DNA from: Actinocatenispora sp036503555
Lineage (GTDB): Bacteria > Actinomycetota > Actinomycetes > Mycobacteriales > Micromonosporaceae
DNA: 64,000 bases
NCBI GenBank assembly: GCA_036503555.1
Contig: DASXWQ010000042.1
Span: forward strand, 62,001 to 126,000
Reading direction: 5' to 3'
In this document: piece after piece, positions 1 to 8,492 of the stretch
Layout: every line of letters starts with the position of its first letter
How positions within the stretch are numbered: the first letter of the stretch is position 1
Made by a program: the position numbers and the translations under genes
Notes under the pieces: generated by a model
Told to the model about the DNA's origin: nothing
What the model saw: only the letters and a program-made list of their open reading frames with translations
Databases searched by the model: none

Positions 1-1089
1 GAGGTCGGGGCCGGCGACGCCGACCATCTGTTCGACCGCGGCGAGCCGGCCGCGCATCGCGTCCGGGGTGTTGAGCTGCACGATCGTGCTGCGGGCGACG
101 ACCGCGACGGAGTCGGCGGCGCCGGCCAGGGCCAGGCAGGCGAGCCCGGCCCACGCGCCCGGCGCGACCGCGAACGCGGCGAGCGCGACGCCCCACGTGA
201 TCGAGCCGACGAGCATCACGCGGCCGGGTCGGGCCCGCCGCGTGAACGTGCCGGACAGCGCGGACGCGACGACGCCGCCGACCCCGAGCGCGGTGAGGAA
301 CAGGCCCAACGTACGCGGGTCGTCGCCGAAGCGTTCCGCGTTGATCAGCGGGAACAGGCTGACCGGCATGGCCAGTACGGTGGCGGCGAGGTCGGTGAGC
401 AGCACGCCACGGACGGCCGGGGTGCGGGCGAGGAAGGCGAACCCGTCGGCGAGCCCGCGTACGCCGGGCCGGGACGGCTCGCCCTCCGGCCGCATCGGCG
501 GCAGCCCGAACGCGCCGAGGAACGCGAGGCCGAACGTCGCCGCGTCGATCAGGTAGCAGGCGCCGACGCCGAGCCAACCGATGAGTACGCCGGCCAGCGC
601 CGGCCCGACGAGCATCGCGCCGTGGAACGAGATCCGGTTCAGCGCCTGCCCGGCCGCCACCTGCTCCGGCGGCAGCAGCCGCGGGATGAACGTCCGCGCG
701 GCCGGACCGGCCACGGCGACGAAGCACGACTGCGCCGCGACGAGCAGCACCACCGCCGCCGTCGGTACGCCGCCCGCCAGCCCCTGCACGGCGAGCAGCG
801 CCGTGCACGCGGCCTGCCCGACCAGCGCCACGAGGTAGCACCGGCGTCGGTCGACCCGGTCGACCAGCGCGCCCGCGAACAGCCCCACCCCGATCATCGG
901 TACGGCCTGCGCGACGCCGACCGCGCCCGTCCACACCGTGCTGCCCGTCGCGCGCCACACCTGGAACATCACGGCGACGAGCGTCAGCTGGCCACCGAGC
1001 CCGGAGAACACGCCGCCGATCCACAACCGCCGGTACGCCCGCGACGACCGCAGCGGACCCACATCGATGAGTGCGTGTCTCAGCGCCAC
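1..1089 (-). CDS. MFS exporter (EntS-like), C-terminus cut by window edge
   Basis: This is an inner-membrane drug or siderophore exporter of the major facilitator superfamily. The visible 363 residues begin with a GTG whose product reads VALRHALIDVGPLRSSRAYRR, the usual N-terminus of the actinobacterial EntS-like group. Repeated hydrophobic helices follow, and MRGRLAAVEQMV lies near the window edge in the position of a late cytoplasmic loop. The reading frame is open to base 1, so the C-terminus is missing. The start overlaps the end of the upstream MarR gene by about 10 bases, which suggests one operon with the regulator controlling the exporter. A later in-frame GTG at 1062 is possible. The substrate cannot be read from sequence. 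Confidence 0.88.
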   Translation of the reverse strand, partial: MALRHALIDVGPLRSSRAYRRLWIGGVFSGLGGQLTLVAVMFQVWRATGSTVWTGAVGVAQAVPMIGVGLFAGALVDRVDRRRCYLVALVGQAACTALLAVQGLAGGVPTAAVVLLVAAQSCFVAVAGPAARTFIPRLLPPEQVAAGQALNRISFHGAMLVGPALAGVLIGWLGVGACYLIDAATFGLAFLGAFGLPPMRPEGEPSRPGVRGLADGFAFLARTPAVRGVLLTDLAATVLAMPVSLFPLINAERFGDDPRTLGLFLTALGVGGVVASALSGTFTRRARPGRVMLVGSITWGVALAAFAVAPGAWAGLACLALAGAADSVAVVARSTIVQLNTPDAMRGRLAAVEQMVGVAGPDL

Positions 1090-1571
1090 GACTCGTCCTC
1101 GGCGAGCTTGTCGTGGATGCGGTCGTGGAAACTCTTGCGCCGCAACGCTTCCTCGATGTCGGTGACGACACGGCTCAGCGGGTACGGCAGCTCGGCCTCC
1201 AGCTCGGCCAGCGCCGCCTCGGTGGCGCGCCACTCGGCGGCCATCTTCGCCACGATGGCTTCCGCCCGGTCGGTGAGCGTGATCCGCTTGCTGCGCGCGT
1301 CCGGCCCCGGCTCGGTACGCACGAGCCCGGCGGCGCGCATCGCGGCGACCTTCTGGCTCTCGGCCGAGTGGGTGTGCTCGACGGACTCGGCGAGCTCGCG
1401 GATGGTCATGGGTCCGCGGCGGTGCAGCCGGATCAGCTCCATCACGAAGCTGGGCCGCAGCCCCTCGATGTCGGCGTCGGTGTAGAGCCGGCCGATGTCG
1501 GCGTCCATGTGGGCCTGGAGCCGCCGCAGCGGGCGCCACAGGCTCTCTTCGGTCGGGTCGTCGGTGGTCAC
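1080..1571 (-). CDS. MarR-family transcriptional regulator
   Basis: This 163-residue winged-helix repressor probably controls the MFS exporter that overlaps its 3' end. Residues 30-100 hold the helix-turn-helix (IRELAESVEHTHSAESQKV) and the wing (DARSKRITLT). I chose GTG 1571 because a -10-like TACGAT (1584-1579) lies exactly seven bases upstream, the leaderless spacing seen at many genes here. A TTGACA-like -35 lies at 1609-1604, and a palindrome sits between the two boxes. Autoregulation by occlusion of its own promoter is therefore likely. The ligand is unknown. Confidence 0.88.
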   Translation of the reverse strand: MTTDDPTEESLWRPLRRLQAHMDADIGRLYTDADIEGLRPSFVMELIRLHRRGPMTIRELAESVEHTHSAESQKVAAMRAAGLVRTEPGPDARSKRITLTDRAEAIVAKMAAEWRATEAALAELEAELPYPLSRVVTDIEEALRRKSFHDRIHDKLAEDESWR

Positions 1572-1578
1572 GGCGAGA

Positions 1579-1630
1579 ATCGTAACAGCACTTATATAAG
1601 TACTGTCAAATAAGTTTCCGGGGCTATCGT
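1579..1630. promoter_or_regulatory. Divergent leaderless promoters with MarR operator
   Basis: The perfect palindrome ACTTATATAAGT spans 1590-1601 and extends imperfectly to 1586-1605. It lies in the spacer between TTGACA (1609-1604) and TACGAT (1584-1579) of the minus-strand marR promoter. On the plus strand TATCGT (1625-1630) lies seven bases before the GTG of the PHP gene. The AT-rich dyad stands out against very GC-rich surroundings, as is usual for MarR operators. Assignment to the adjacent regulator is inference from position. Confidence 0.65.
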
Positions 1631-1637
1631 TCCGACC

Positions 1638-2630
1638 GTGACGCCACCACCCGACTACCCACCCGCCCGGGCACGGGGCCGCGGACGCGCCTGGTACCAC
1701 GGCGACTGCCACGTGCACTCGACCCACAGCGACGGCGAGCTGACGCCCGCCGAGCTGGCCGCCGCCGCCCGCGCCGCCGGGCTCGACTTCGTCGCGACCA
1801 CCGAGCACAACACGGCCGCCGGACACGCCGCCTGGACCCCGTACGCGGGCGACGACCTGCTCGTCATCCTCGGCGCGGAGGTCACCACCCCGACCGGGCA
1901 CTGGCTCGCCCTCGGCCTGCCGGGCGGTCGGGTCGTCGACTGGCGCGACCGGGCCCGCGACGGCGCGATCGCCGACCGCCTCGCCGAGGTACACGCGGCC
2001 GGCGGGCTGTGCGTCGCCGCGCACCCGCACGCGCCGTACCGCTCCGGCACGTTCATGTACCCGTACGACGGGTTCGACGCGGTCGAGGTGTGGAACGGCG
2101 AGTGGAGTTCCGACCGGCCGTGGAACGCCGACAACGCCGCCGCGGTCGCCGAGTGGGGTCGCCGGCTCGGCGCGGACGTCCACAGTGGACGGTGGCGGCC
2201 CGCGGCCGGCAACAGCGACACGCACCTGCCCGGCCAGATCGGCGTACCTCGCACGGTCGTGCTCGCCGACGAACTCGGCACCGACGCGATCCTCGCCGGC
2301 ATCCGGGCCGGCCGGAGCTGGATCGCCGGCGGGGCCGGCATCGACCTGACCCTCGACGCGACCGCCGGCGACGGGCGCGCGGGCATCGGCGACCGGCTCG
2401 CGACCGGCGGCCGGCCCGTCACCGTCCGGGTCCGGATCACGGGCGTCGCGGGCGGCGCCGTCACGGTGCACACCGACGAGGGCGCGGCGTACACGGAGGT
2501 GCTGGCCGCCGACGGACCCGGCATCGTCGGGTGGACGACGAGCGCGGCCGAGTCGTCGCACGTCCGCGTCGAGGTACGCCACCCCGACGGGCGGATGGCC
2601 GCCCTGACCAACCCGGTGGTCCTGACCTGA
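1638..2630 (+). CDS. PHP-domain phosphoesterase (CehA/McbA type)
   Basis: This is a predicted metal-dependent phosphoesterase of the PHP superfamily, 330 residues. Metal-ligand motifs appear in family order: DCHVHSTHSDG near residue 23, TEHN near 57, AHPHAPY near 128 and GNSDTHLPG near 196. The C-terminal 80 residues look like a beta-rich accessory domain. The GTG start is set by the leaderless promoter seven bases upstream. The gene diverges from marR and is separated from the next gene by a second leaderless promoter. It is not the DNA-polymerase PHP domain. The substrate is unknown. Confidence 0.85.
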   Translation: MTPPPDYPPARARGRGRAWYHGDCHVHSTHSDGELTPAELAAAARAAGLDFVATTEHNTAAGHAAWTPYAGDDLLVILGAEVTTPTGHWLALGLPGGRVVDWRDRARDGAIADRLAEVHAAGGLCVAAHPHAPYRSGTFMYPYDGFDAVEVWNGEWSSDRPWNADNAAAVAEWGRRLGADVHSGRWRPAAGNSDTHLPGQIGVPRTVVLADELGTDAILAGIRAGRSWIAGGAGIDLTLDATAGDGRAGIGDRLATGGRPVTVRVRITGVAGGAVTVHTDEGAAYTEVLAADGPGIVGWTTSAAESSHVRVEVRHPDGRMAALTNPVVLT

Positions 2631-2700
2631 GGCGTGATCTGTTTCCCGCGGTGTGGCCGACCCCCGGCGGGACGACGCTGGCCTGGGCTATCGTCCGGCC

Positions 2701-3333
2701 GTGAGCATCGACACGGACCGATCCGAACAGATCACCGACCCGGCCACCGCCCTCGACCTGCTGCTGGCGGGTAACGCGCGTTTCGTCACCGGTGCGGGGT
2801 TGCACCCGAACCAGGACGCGGACCGCCGGGCGGCGGTGGCAGCCGGCCAGCGGCCCTTCGCGGTGCTCTTCGGGTGCAGCGACTCCCGACTCGCCGCGGA
2901 GATCATCTTCGACCGGGGGCTCGGCGACCTGTTCGTCGTGCGTACCGCCGGGCACGTGGTCGGCCCCGAGGTCCTCGGCAGCATCGAGTACGCGGTGTCG
3001 TTGCTCGAAACCCCGCTGGTCGTGGTGCTCGGACACGACTCGTGCGGCGCGGTCACCGCCTCGCTCGACGCGCTGCGCGACGGCACGCTGCCCACCGGGT
3101 ACGTCCGGGACCTGGTCGAGCGGGTCATGCCGAGCGCGATCGCCGCCCGGCAGACGGCGCCCGACGACCTCGGCGCCGCCGTCACCGAACACGTGCGCTA
3201 CACCACCGACCTGCTCGTGCAGCGTTCGGACGTCATCGCCGAGCGGGTCGCCGACGGGCGCTGCGGCGTCGTCGGCCTGACGTACAAGCTGGCGGAGGGC
3301 AGCGTGCACCGCGTCGCCGCCCACGGCGTCTGA
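2701..3333 (+). CDS. Beta-carbonic anhydrase
   Basis: This zinc enzyme interconverts CO2 and bicarbonate in the cytoplasm. The 210-residue protein has the beta-class signature: C59-S-D61-S-R, then H112 and C115 in GHDSCGAV, which are the zinc ligands and the catalytic Asp/Arg pair. Length and motif order match the actinobacterial CanB-like group. GTG 2701 is preferred because TATCGT (2689-2694) lies six bases upstream, nearly repeating the promoter of the PHP gene. It is monocistronic and converges on cutC. Confidence 0.92.
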   Translation: MSIDTDRSEQITDPATALDLLLAGNARFVTGAGLHPNQDADRRAAVAAGQRPFAVLFGCSDSRLAAEIIFDRGLGDLFVVRTAGHVVGPEVLGSIEYAVSLLETPLVVVLGHDSCGAVTASLDALRDGTLPTGYVRDLVERVMPSAIAARQTAPDDLGAAVTEHVRYTTDLLVQRSDVIAERVADGRCGVVGLTYKLAEGSVHRVAAHGV

Positions 3334-3351
3334 CCCGCCGCGCCGGCGGTC
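3332..3351. terminator. Bidirectional hairpin between convergent genes
   Basis: GACCCGCCG and CGGCGGTC pair through eight positions with one bulged C around a three-base loop. The hairpin occupies the whole gap between the carbonic anhydrase stop and the cutC stop. There is no U-tract, as is usual in actinomycetes. Confidence 0.45.
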
Positions 3352-4069
3352 AGCGGCGGCGGGCGGTGTCCGCGGCGGCGACGACCGCCGGGTCGGTGAC
3401 GAAGTGGGTGGCGGAGTCGGCCGCCGCGCCCAGCGGCACCCACGCCGCGCCCGGGCGGGCCGGCGCCGGCCGCTTCGCCGACAGGTGGACCGCGGCGACA
3501 CCGGCGTCGGCGAGCCGCGCCACGTCCGCCGGGCGTACGCCGCCGCCGGCCATCACCTCGATCCCCGGCACCGCGCGGACCATCCGGCCGATCGTCGCCA
3601 CCCCGTCCGCGGCGACCGCGGCGCCACCCGAGGTGAGCACCCGCCGCACCCCCAGCTCGTACGCCGCGGCGGCCGCGGCGACGGGATCCGCGGTCTGGTC
3701 GACCGCCCGGTGCAGCGTGACCTCGACGGGACCGGCGGCGTCGACGAACCGGCGTACCGCGGCGGTGTCGAGGGCACCGTCGGTGGTGAGCGCGCCGACG
3801 ACGACGCCGGACGCGCCCGCGGCGACGGCGGCGCGTACCTCGGCGGCCATCAGCGCCACCTCGTCCGCGTCGTAGCAGAAGTCGCCGGGGCGGCAGCGGA
3901 CCAGGACGTGCGTGGGCAGGCCGGTCGCGGCGACGGCGGCGACGAGCGCGTCGGACGGCGTGAGGCCGCCGAGTTCGAGGGCCGAGCACAGCTCGACCCG
4001 ATCGGCGCCGGCGCCGGCGGCGACCCGGGCGCCGGCCGGGGCGGTCACGGCGATCTCCAGCGCGATCAC
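3350..4069 (-). CDS. cutC: CutC family protein
   Basis: This 239-residue TIM-barrel protein belongs to the CutC family, named for copper homeostasis; its biochemical role is unsettled. Family motifs visible are GADRVELCSALELGG near residue 20, HVLVRCRPGDFCY near 54, VTLHRAVDQ near 115, RVLTSGG near 145 and MAGGGVRPADV near 172. The GTG start overlaps the stop of the M81 gene as GTGA, so the two are translationally coupled in one operon. The C-terminal tail after HLSAKRP is variable. Confidence 0.9.
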   Translation of the reverse strand: MIALEIAVTAPAGARVAAGAGADRVELCSALELGGLTPSDALVAAVAATGLPTHVLVRCRPGDFCYDADEVALMAAEVRAAVAAGASGVVVGALTTDGALDTAAVRRFVDAAGPVEVTLHRAVDQTADPVAAAAAAYELGVRRVLTSGGAAVAADGVATIGRMVRAVPGIEVMAGGGVRPADVARLADAGVAAVHLSAKRPAPARPGAAWVPLGAAADSATHFVTDPAVVAAADTARRR

Positions 4070-5583
4070 GCGTCGCCCCGCTCGTCCGCGCCCAGCGGCT
4101 CGCTCGACGCCGGGATGATGCGCGCGGTCAGGTCCGGGTCCGGCATGTCCTCGTCGAACGGGTACATCGGGCGGTGGATCCGCTTGTGCCCCAAGCGAAC
4201 CAGGTCCTGGTCGACGCCGCCCGGCGTCAGCGCCATCGTCCAGCCCGCGGCCATCTCGAACAGCTCCGGTTCCAGGTACCCGATCTTCACGATGACGATG
4301 TCCGCGCCCCGCGCGTCGAGCGACAGGTCGGTGAAGTCGTGCTCGTGGTGGTACGGCTTGCGCCGCGACGTGACGATCACGTACACGCTGCCGACGCGCA
4401 GCACCACCTCCGTGCCGGCGTCCCGGTCCCCGTGCCGTACGGCGTGCACCTCGCCGGTCATCGTCACCGGCCCGGCGTGCCGGTCGTCGACCTCGGCGCC
4501 GGCGGTGACCGTGACGGTGGCACCGACACCGGCGCGTACCGCGGCGTCGACGGCGGCGGGGCCGGGCACCGAGGCGTACACGACGGTCGGGCCGTCGGGC
4601 GCGGCGAACTCGGGCCGGGCCAGCACGCGCGCGAGCCCCCACGTCACGTCGCCGGCGCCGCCCGCGGTCGGGTTGTCGCCGGTGTCGCTGACGAAGTACG
4701 GCCGGGCCGGCGCGGCGAGCGCGATGTCCAGCGCCTCGTCCAGCGACGCGGTCGGCGCGACGAACGCGAAGTCGCGCCGGGCGTCCCAGAAGCCGCGGGC
4801 CAGGCGTTCCGCCCCGGCCGTCACGGCGGTATCGGACTCGCCCGTGACGACCACCGTCGCGCGGTTGCGCGGCTCGTCGGCCCAGGCGTACCCGACCCAG
4901 ATCGCGGCGTCGGTGACGCCCGCGGTCCGCTCGACGTCCGCGACGGCCGCGTAGAGGCCGCGGGCCGGCTCGACCCGGGTCGAGGTCTGCTCGCCGGCCA
5001 GCAGCACCGGCACCGGGATCCACGCCTTCACCGGCCGCGGCGCGCCGCGGCGCAGCAGGTCCACCAGGTTGCGGGCGGCCCGCTCCTTCGTCTCCAGGTA
5101 GTCCTCGTGCGGCGCCATCCGGTAACAGGTGATCAGGTCACTCGCGTGCGCCAGCTCGCGGGACACGTTGCCGTGCAGGTCCATCGACGTCGACACGATC
5201 ACGTCCGGCCCGACGACCGCGCGGATCCGGCCCAACAGCACCGCTTCCGCGTCGTCCAGGCCCTCGACGGTCATCGCGCCGTGGATGTCGTACCAGAGGC
5301 CGTCGAGCGGCGGCATCGCGGCGAGCCGGGCCAGCAGGTCGTCCGCCAGCTCCGCGTACGCCGCGGCGGTGACGGTGCCACCCGGCAGCGACTTGCCGAC
5401 GAGCGCGCCGCGCCAGTCCGCCGCCGCGCGCAGCGGCTCGCCGGGGGCGAGGAACGGGTACCGGGTCAGCACCGCCTCGCCCCGCAGCGGATGGAACGCC
5501 GGCGCGCCGGTCCGGGCCGGCGAGAACGTCGACGCCTCGATACCGAGACCGGCGATGGCGATGCGGGGGTGTTCGACGGGCAT
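4066..5583 (-). CDS. M81 metallopeptidase (MlrC-like)
   Basis: This 505-residue protein resembles MlrC, the last enzyme of microcystin breakdown, but family members are widespread and mostly of unknown substrate. The N-terminal domain begins RIAIAGLGIEASTFSPA. Metal-site regions are visible as GLWYDIHGAM near residue 100, SMDLHGNVS near 137 and RMAPHEDYLETKERA near 158. The C-terminal MlrC domain has SDTGDNPTAGGAGDVTW near 298. Start ATG 5583 follows a purine-rich GAGGGA. The gene is first in a two-gene operon with cutC. Confidence 0.87.
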   Translation of the reverse strand: MPVEHPRIAIAGLGIEASTFSPARTGAPAFHPLRGEAVLTRYPFLAPGEPLRAAADWRGALVGKSLPGGTVTAAAYAELADDLLARLAAMPPLDGLWYDIHGAMTVEGLDDAEAVLLGRIRAVVGPDVIVSTSMDLHGNVSRELAHASDLITCYRMAPHEDYLETKERAARNLVDLLRRGAPRPVKAWIPVPVLLAGEQTSTRVEPARGLYAAVADVERTAGVTDAAIWVGYAWADEPRNRATVVVTGESDTAVTAGAERLARGFWDARRDFAFVAPTASLDEALDIALAAPARPYFVSDTGDNPTAGGAGDVTWGLARVLARPEFAAPDGPTVVYASVPGPAAVDAAVRAGVGATVTVTAGAEVDDRHAGPVTMTGEVHAVRHGDRDAGTEVVLRVGSVYVIVTSRRKPYHHEHDFTDLSLDARGADIVIVKIGYLEPELFEMAAGWTMALTPGGVDQDLVRLGHKRIHRPMYPFDEDMPDPDLTARIIPASSEPLGADERGDA

Positions 5584-5618
5584 GGCTCTCGTCCCTCACT
5601 GGCTGACGTCGTGTCCGG

Positions 5619-5651
5619 GGCGCCGGCCCGCTCCCCCGGCGCCGAACCCTA
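5619..5651 (-). promoter_or_regulatory. Promoter and leader hairpin of the M81-cutC operon
   Basis: A -10-like TAGGGT (5651-5646) is followed at the expected transcript start by an 8-bp hairpin, GGCGCCGG at 5619-5626 and CCGGCGCC at 5636-5643, with a nine-base loop. It could stabilise the leader or act as a binding site. No known riboswitch fold is recognised. Confidence 0.3.
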
Positions 5652-5729
5652 CCGCAGACCCCGGGGTACGAGAGGCGGCTCACGTCGTGGCGCAACGGGG
5701 CCGAAACATGCCGGTGCCAGCCTGGTCAC

Positions 5730-6188
5730 GTGATCCGCATCGAGCCCGGCGACCTGGACCGGCCCGACGTACGCGCCCTGCTCGCAGCGCACCTGGCGGA
5801 CATGCACGCCACCTCGCCGCCGGACAGCGTGCACGCACTGGACACCACCGCACTCCGGGTACCGGAGGTGACGTTCTGGACCGCCCGGCGCGACGGTGAA
5901 CTGCTCGGCTGCGGCGCGCTCAAACAGCTCACCGCCGGGCACGGCGAGGTCAAGTCGATGCGTACCGTCCCGCACGCCCGTGGCACCGGCGTCGCCACCC
6001 GGCTGCTCGACCACATCGTCGGCGAGGCCCGCGCCCGCGGGTACGTGCGGCTCAGCCTGGAAACCGGCACCCAGCCGTACTTCGCGCCCGCCCGGGGCCT
6101 CTACCGCAAGGCCGGATTCGTCGAGTGTCCGCCGTTCGCCGACTACCGACCGGACCCCAACAGCACCCACCTGACCCGCACCCTCTGA
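5730..6188 (+). CDS. GNAT-family N-acetyltransferase
   Basis: This is a 152-residue acetyl-CoA-dependent acyltransferase. The acetyl-CoA-binding motif A is EVKSMRTVPHARGTGVATRLL, covering residues 73 to 93, with the expected R/Q-x-x-G-x-G/A pattern (ARGTGVA). Motif B follows as LSLETGTQPYFAPARGLYRKAGF, residues 110 to 132. The GTG start is preceded six bases upstream by CAGCCT, a weak leaderless -10. The gene diverges from the M81 operon. The substrate cannot be assigned; the ETGTQPYF sequence is typical of a common bacterial subgroup related to amino acid acetyltransferases. Confidence 0.88.
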   Translation: MIRIEPGDLDRPDVRALLAAHLADMHATSPPDSVHALDTTALRVPEVTFWTARRDGELLGCGALKQLTAGHGEVKSMRTVPHARGTGVATRLLDHIVGEARARGYVRLSLETGTQPYFAPARGLYRKAGFVECPPFADYRPDPNSTHLTRTL

Positions 6189-6197
6189 CCGCAGGGC

Positions 6198-6542
6198 TCA
6201 CTGGAACTCGTGCACGACGCGGATCTCGCCGACGATGTGCGCGTTGAACTCGTCGAGCTCGTCGGCCGGTACCCACAGCTCACGAATCGTGCGGCCACCG
6301 ACCTGCCGCACCGGGTACCGCGTCACGAACCCGTCGTCGACGTCGAAACGCGTGACGAAGCCGGCGCCGTCACGCGGGACGTTCCAGTCCCGCGCGATGC
6401 GGATCGCGTACGCCTCGTCGAGCACGGGATAGAAGATCGGCTGGCCCGGTAGGCGCGGCGGCCAGGCGCGCCAGCCCGACCGGCGTACCAGGTCCAGCTC
6501 GGCGGGGCCGGTCGGCCGCCACAACATCGTCGTCCCACCCAC
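6198..6542 (-). CDS. Small conserved protein, ADP-ribosylation/crystallin J1-like
   Basis: This protein of about 110 residues carries LWRPTGPAELDLV and WRAWPPRLPGQPIFYPVL, the hallmark of a small actinobacterial family usually labelled ADP-ribosylation/crystallin J1. It is far too short to hold the crystallin J1 hydrolase fold, so the label should not be taken as function. Two starts are possible: GTG 6542 and ATG 6527, the latter giving MLWRPTG as most homologues would begin. It converges on the GNAT gene with nine bases between the stops. Function unknown. Confidence 0.72.
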   Translation of the reverse strand: MGGTTMLWRPTGPAELDLVRRSGWRAWPPRLPGQPIFYPVLDEAYAIRIARDWNVPRDGAGFVTRFDVDDGFVTRYPVRQVGGRTIRELWVPADELDEFNAHIVGEIRVVHEFQ

Positions 6543-6635
6543 GACAGCTCACCGCCTTCCACCCGGGACGCCGTCACGGTACCCGGCGGGAACCCTTGCA
6601 GGCAGCCCGATTTCGGGTGGTCCACTGTGGACGGA

Positions 6636-7454
6636 TCAGGACCAGGCGGGGGTCGAGGCGGTGACGAAGTCCGCGAAGGAGTGGGGTGGGCGGCCGAGCG
6701 CGCGGACCACGCCGTCGGCGAGCGCCGCTCCCCTGCCCTCGCGTACGCCGGTGAGCGCGCCGGCCAGCAGCCGCGCCACGTCGACCGGTACGCCCGCCGC
6801 GGCCTGCCGCGCCACGTACTCCTCGGGTGTGACGTCGAGATGCCGGACGGTACGCCCGGTGGCGCGGGCGATCAGCGCCGTCGCGGCGGCGACGGAGAGC
6901 GCGTGCGGGCCGGTCAGCTCGTACACCTGGCCGTGGTGCCGGTCGTCGGTCAGCGCGGACGCGGCGACCTCGGCGATGTCCTCCGCGTCGACGAACGGCG
7001 TGCGGCCGTCGCCGGTGGGCAGGGCCACGGTCCCGGCGAGTACCCCGGGCAGCCAGGGGCCCTCGCTGAAGTTCTGCGCGAACCACGTCGGCCGCAGGAT
7101 CGTCCAGCCGACGCCCGCGTCGCGTACCGCCCGTTCGACGGCGTGCAGCGGGTGGCGGGGGTCCGTGGCGCCGGGCGCCGACAGCAGCACCAGCCGCCGT
7201 ACGCCCGCCTCGGCCGCGGCGGCCACGAACGCGCCGAGCCGGCCGTCCGCGCCGGCCCGCAGGTCCGGCTCCAGCAGGTACGCGGCGGTGACGCCGGCCA
7301 GCGCCGGTGCCCAGCCCGCCGGGTCCGCCAGGTCGACGCGGACACCGGCGCCGGTACGGGACGCGGCCCGGACCGACCGGCCGTCGTCGGTGAGCCGGCG
7401 GGCGACGCGGCGACCGACCTTGCCGGTCCCGCCGAGGATCAGAAAACTCGTCAT
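6636..7454 (-). CDS. NmrA/SDR-like NAD(P)-binding reductase
   Basis: This 272-residue atypical short-chain dehydrogenase begins with the dinucleotide-binding loop LILGGTGKVGRRVARRL. It lacks the canonical YxxxK pair and instead has the NmrA-type order: RLVLLSAPGA near residue 90, ILRPTWFAQNF near 125, PTGDGRTPFVDAEDIA near 150 and EYVARQAAAGVP near 220. Such proteins are quinone reductases or redox sensors. It diverges from an AraC regulator 96 bp away, which probably controls it. A copy of the palindrome TCCACTGTGGA lies just past the stop at 6620-6632. Confidence 0.85.
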   Translation of the reverse strand: MTSFLILGGTGKVGRRVARRLTDDGRSVRAASRTGAGVRVDLADPAGWAPALAGVTAAYLLEPDLRAGADGRLGAFVAAAAEAGVRRLVLLSAPGATDPRHPLHAVERAVRDAGVGWTILRPTWFAQNFSEGPWLPGVLAGTVALPTGDGRTPFVDAEDIAEVAASALTDDRHHGQVYELTGPHALSVAAATALIARATGRTVRHLDVTPEEYVARQAAAGVPVDVARLLAGALTGVREGRGAALADGVVRALGRPPHSFADFVTASTPAWS

Positions 7455-7550
7455 GCCCGTCAGCCAACCCGCCGCCGGCTGGACGATCCATGGGCGAACG
7501 TCGATGATCCCTGTGTGTTCGTCTCGCGGCCAACCTCTACCGTTGCGGTC

Positions 7551-8480
7551 GTGGACGTGCTGAGCGACCTGCTGCACCGGGCGCGCGCCGGGACCGTGCT
7601 GGTCCGGCAGTTGGTCCGGCGACCGCCGTGGTCGATCACGTTCGCCGACGGCCCGCCGCTCACCGTGTTCGCCGCGCTCGGCGGTCACGCGTCGGTCCGG
7701 CTCGCCGACACCGATCCGGTACGCCTCGCCGCCGGTGACATCGCCCTCGTCACCGGCACCGGCGAGCACACCGTCGCCGACGCCGAGTCGACGCCGACGC
7801 AGCTGGTCATCCGCGGCGGCCGGAAGTACCCGGTGGCCGGGGCGACGCACCGGCACCTCGCGCCGCGTACGTACGGCGACGGGATGCCCGGGGCCACGGT
7901 GCTGCTGCGCGGCGGGTACGAGCTGCGCGGCGCGGCCGGTGACCGGCTCGTCGACCTGCTGCCGCCGCTCGCGGTCGTGCCGGCCGGCCCGCGTACCGCC
8001 GCGGCGCTGGACCTGCTCGCCGCCGAGACAGCCCGCGACGAGCCGGGGCAGGACGCGGTGCTGCACCGGCTGCTGGACCTCGTCCTCGTGTGCGCGTTGC
8101 GGGCGTGGTGCACGCGCCCGGAGGCGACCACGCCCGGGTGGTACGGGGCGCTCGCGGACCCGGCGGTCGGCGCGGCGCTGCGCCTGATGCACGAGGATCC
8201 GGGACGCCGCTGGACGGTCGCGGGGCTGGCCGCCGCCGTCGGGATGTCCCGCGCCGCGTTCGCGGCCCGCTTCGCCGGGCTGGTCGGCCGGCCGCCGCTC
8301 GGGTACCTGACGGACTGGCGGATGGCCGTGGCGGCGGACCTGTTGCGCGACACCGACAGTACGATCGCGACGGTCGCCCGCACCGTCGGGTACGAGGACG
8401 GGTTCGCGTTCAGCGTCGCGTTCAAGCGCACCCGCGGCGTCAGCCCGTCGACCTGGCGCCGCACCGCCCCGATCCGTTGA
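7551..8480 (+). CDS. AraC-family regulator with cupin sensor
   Basis: The N-terminal half (residues 1-190) is an AraC-type cupin with ITFADGPPLTVFAALGG and VRLAAGDIALVTG. The C-terminal 100 residues hold two helix-turn-helix motifs: WTVAGLAAAVGMSRAAFAARF and IATVARTVGYEDGFAFSVAF. The GTG start is fixed by TACCGT (7538-7543) exactly seven bases upstream, a leaderless arrangement. By position it should regulate the divergent NmrA-like reductase. Length is 309 residues, normal for the family. Confidence 0.9.
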   Translation: MDVLSDLLHRARAGTVLVRQLVRRPPWSITFADGPPLTVFAALGGHASVRLADTDPVRLAAGDIALVTGTGEHTVADAESTPTQLVIRGGRKYPVAGATHRHLAPRTYGDGMPGATVLLRGGYELRGAAGDRLVDLLPPLAVVPAGPRTAAALDLLAAETARDEPGQDAVLHRLLDLVLVCALRAWCTRPEATTPGWYGALADPAVGAALRLMHEDPGRRWTVAGLAAAVGMSRAAFAARFAGLVGRPPLGYLTDWRMAVAADLLRDTDSTIATVARTVGYEDGFAFSVAFKRTRGVSPSTWRRTAPIR

Positions 8481-8492
8481 CCGGCAGGACGG

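Noticed and set aside
1571..2582. Upstream extension of the MarR gene to about 500 residues
   Set aside because: The extension is antisense to the PHP gene. The leaderless promoter and operator fix the start at 1571.
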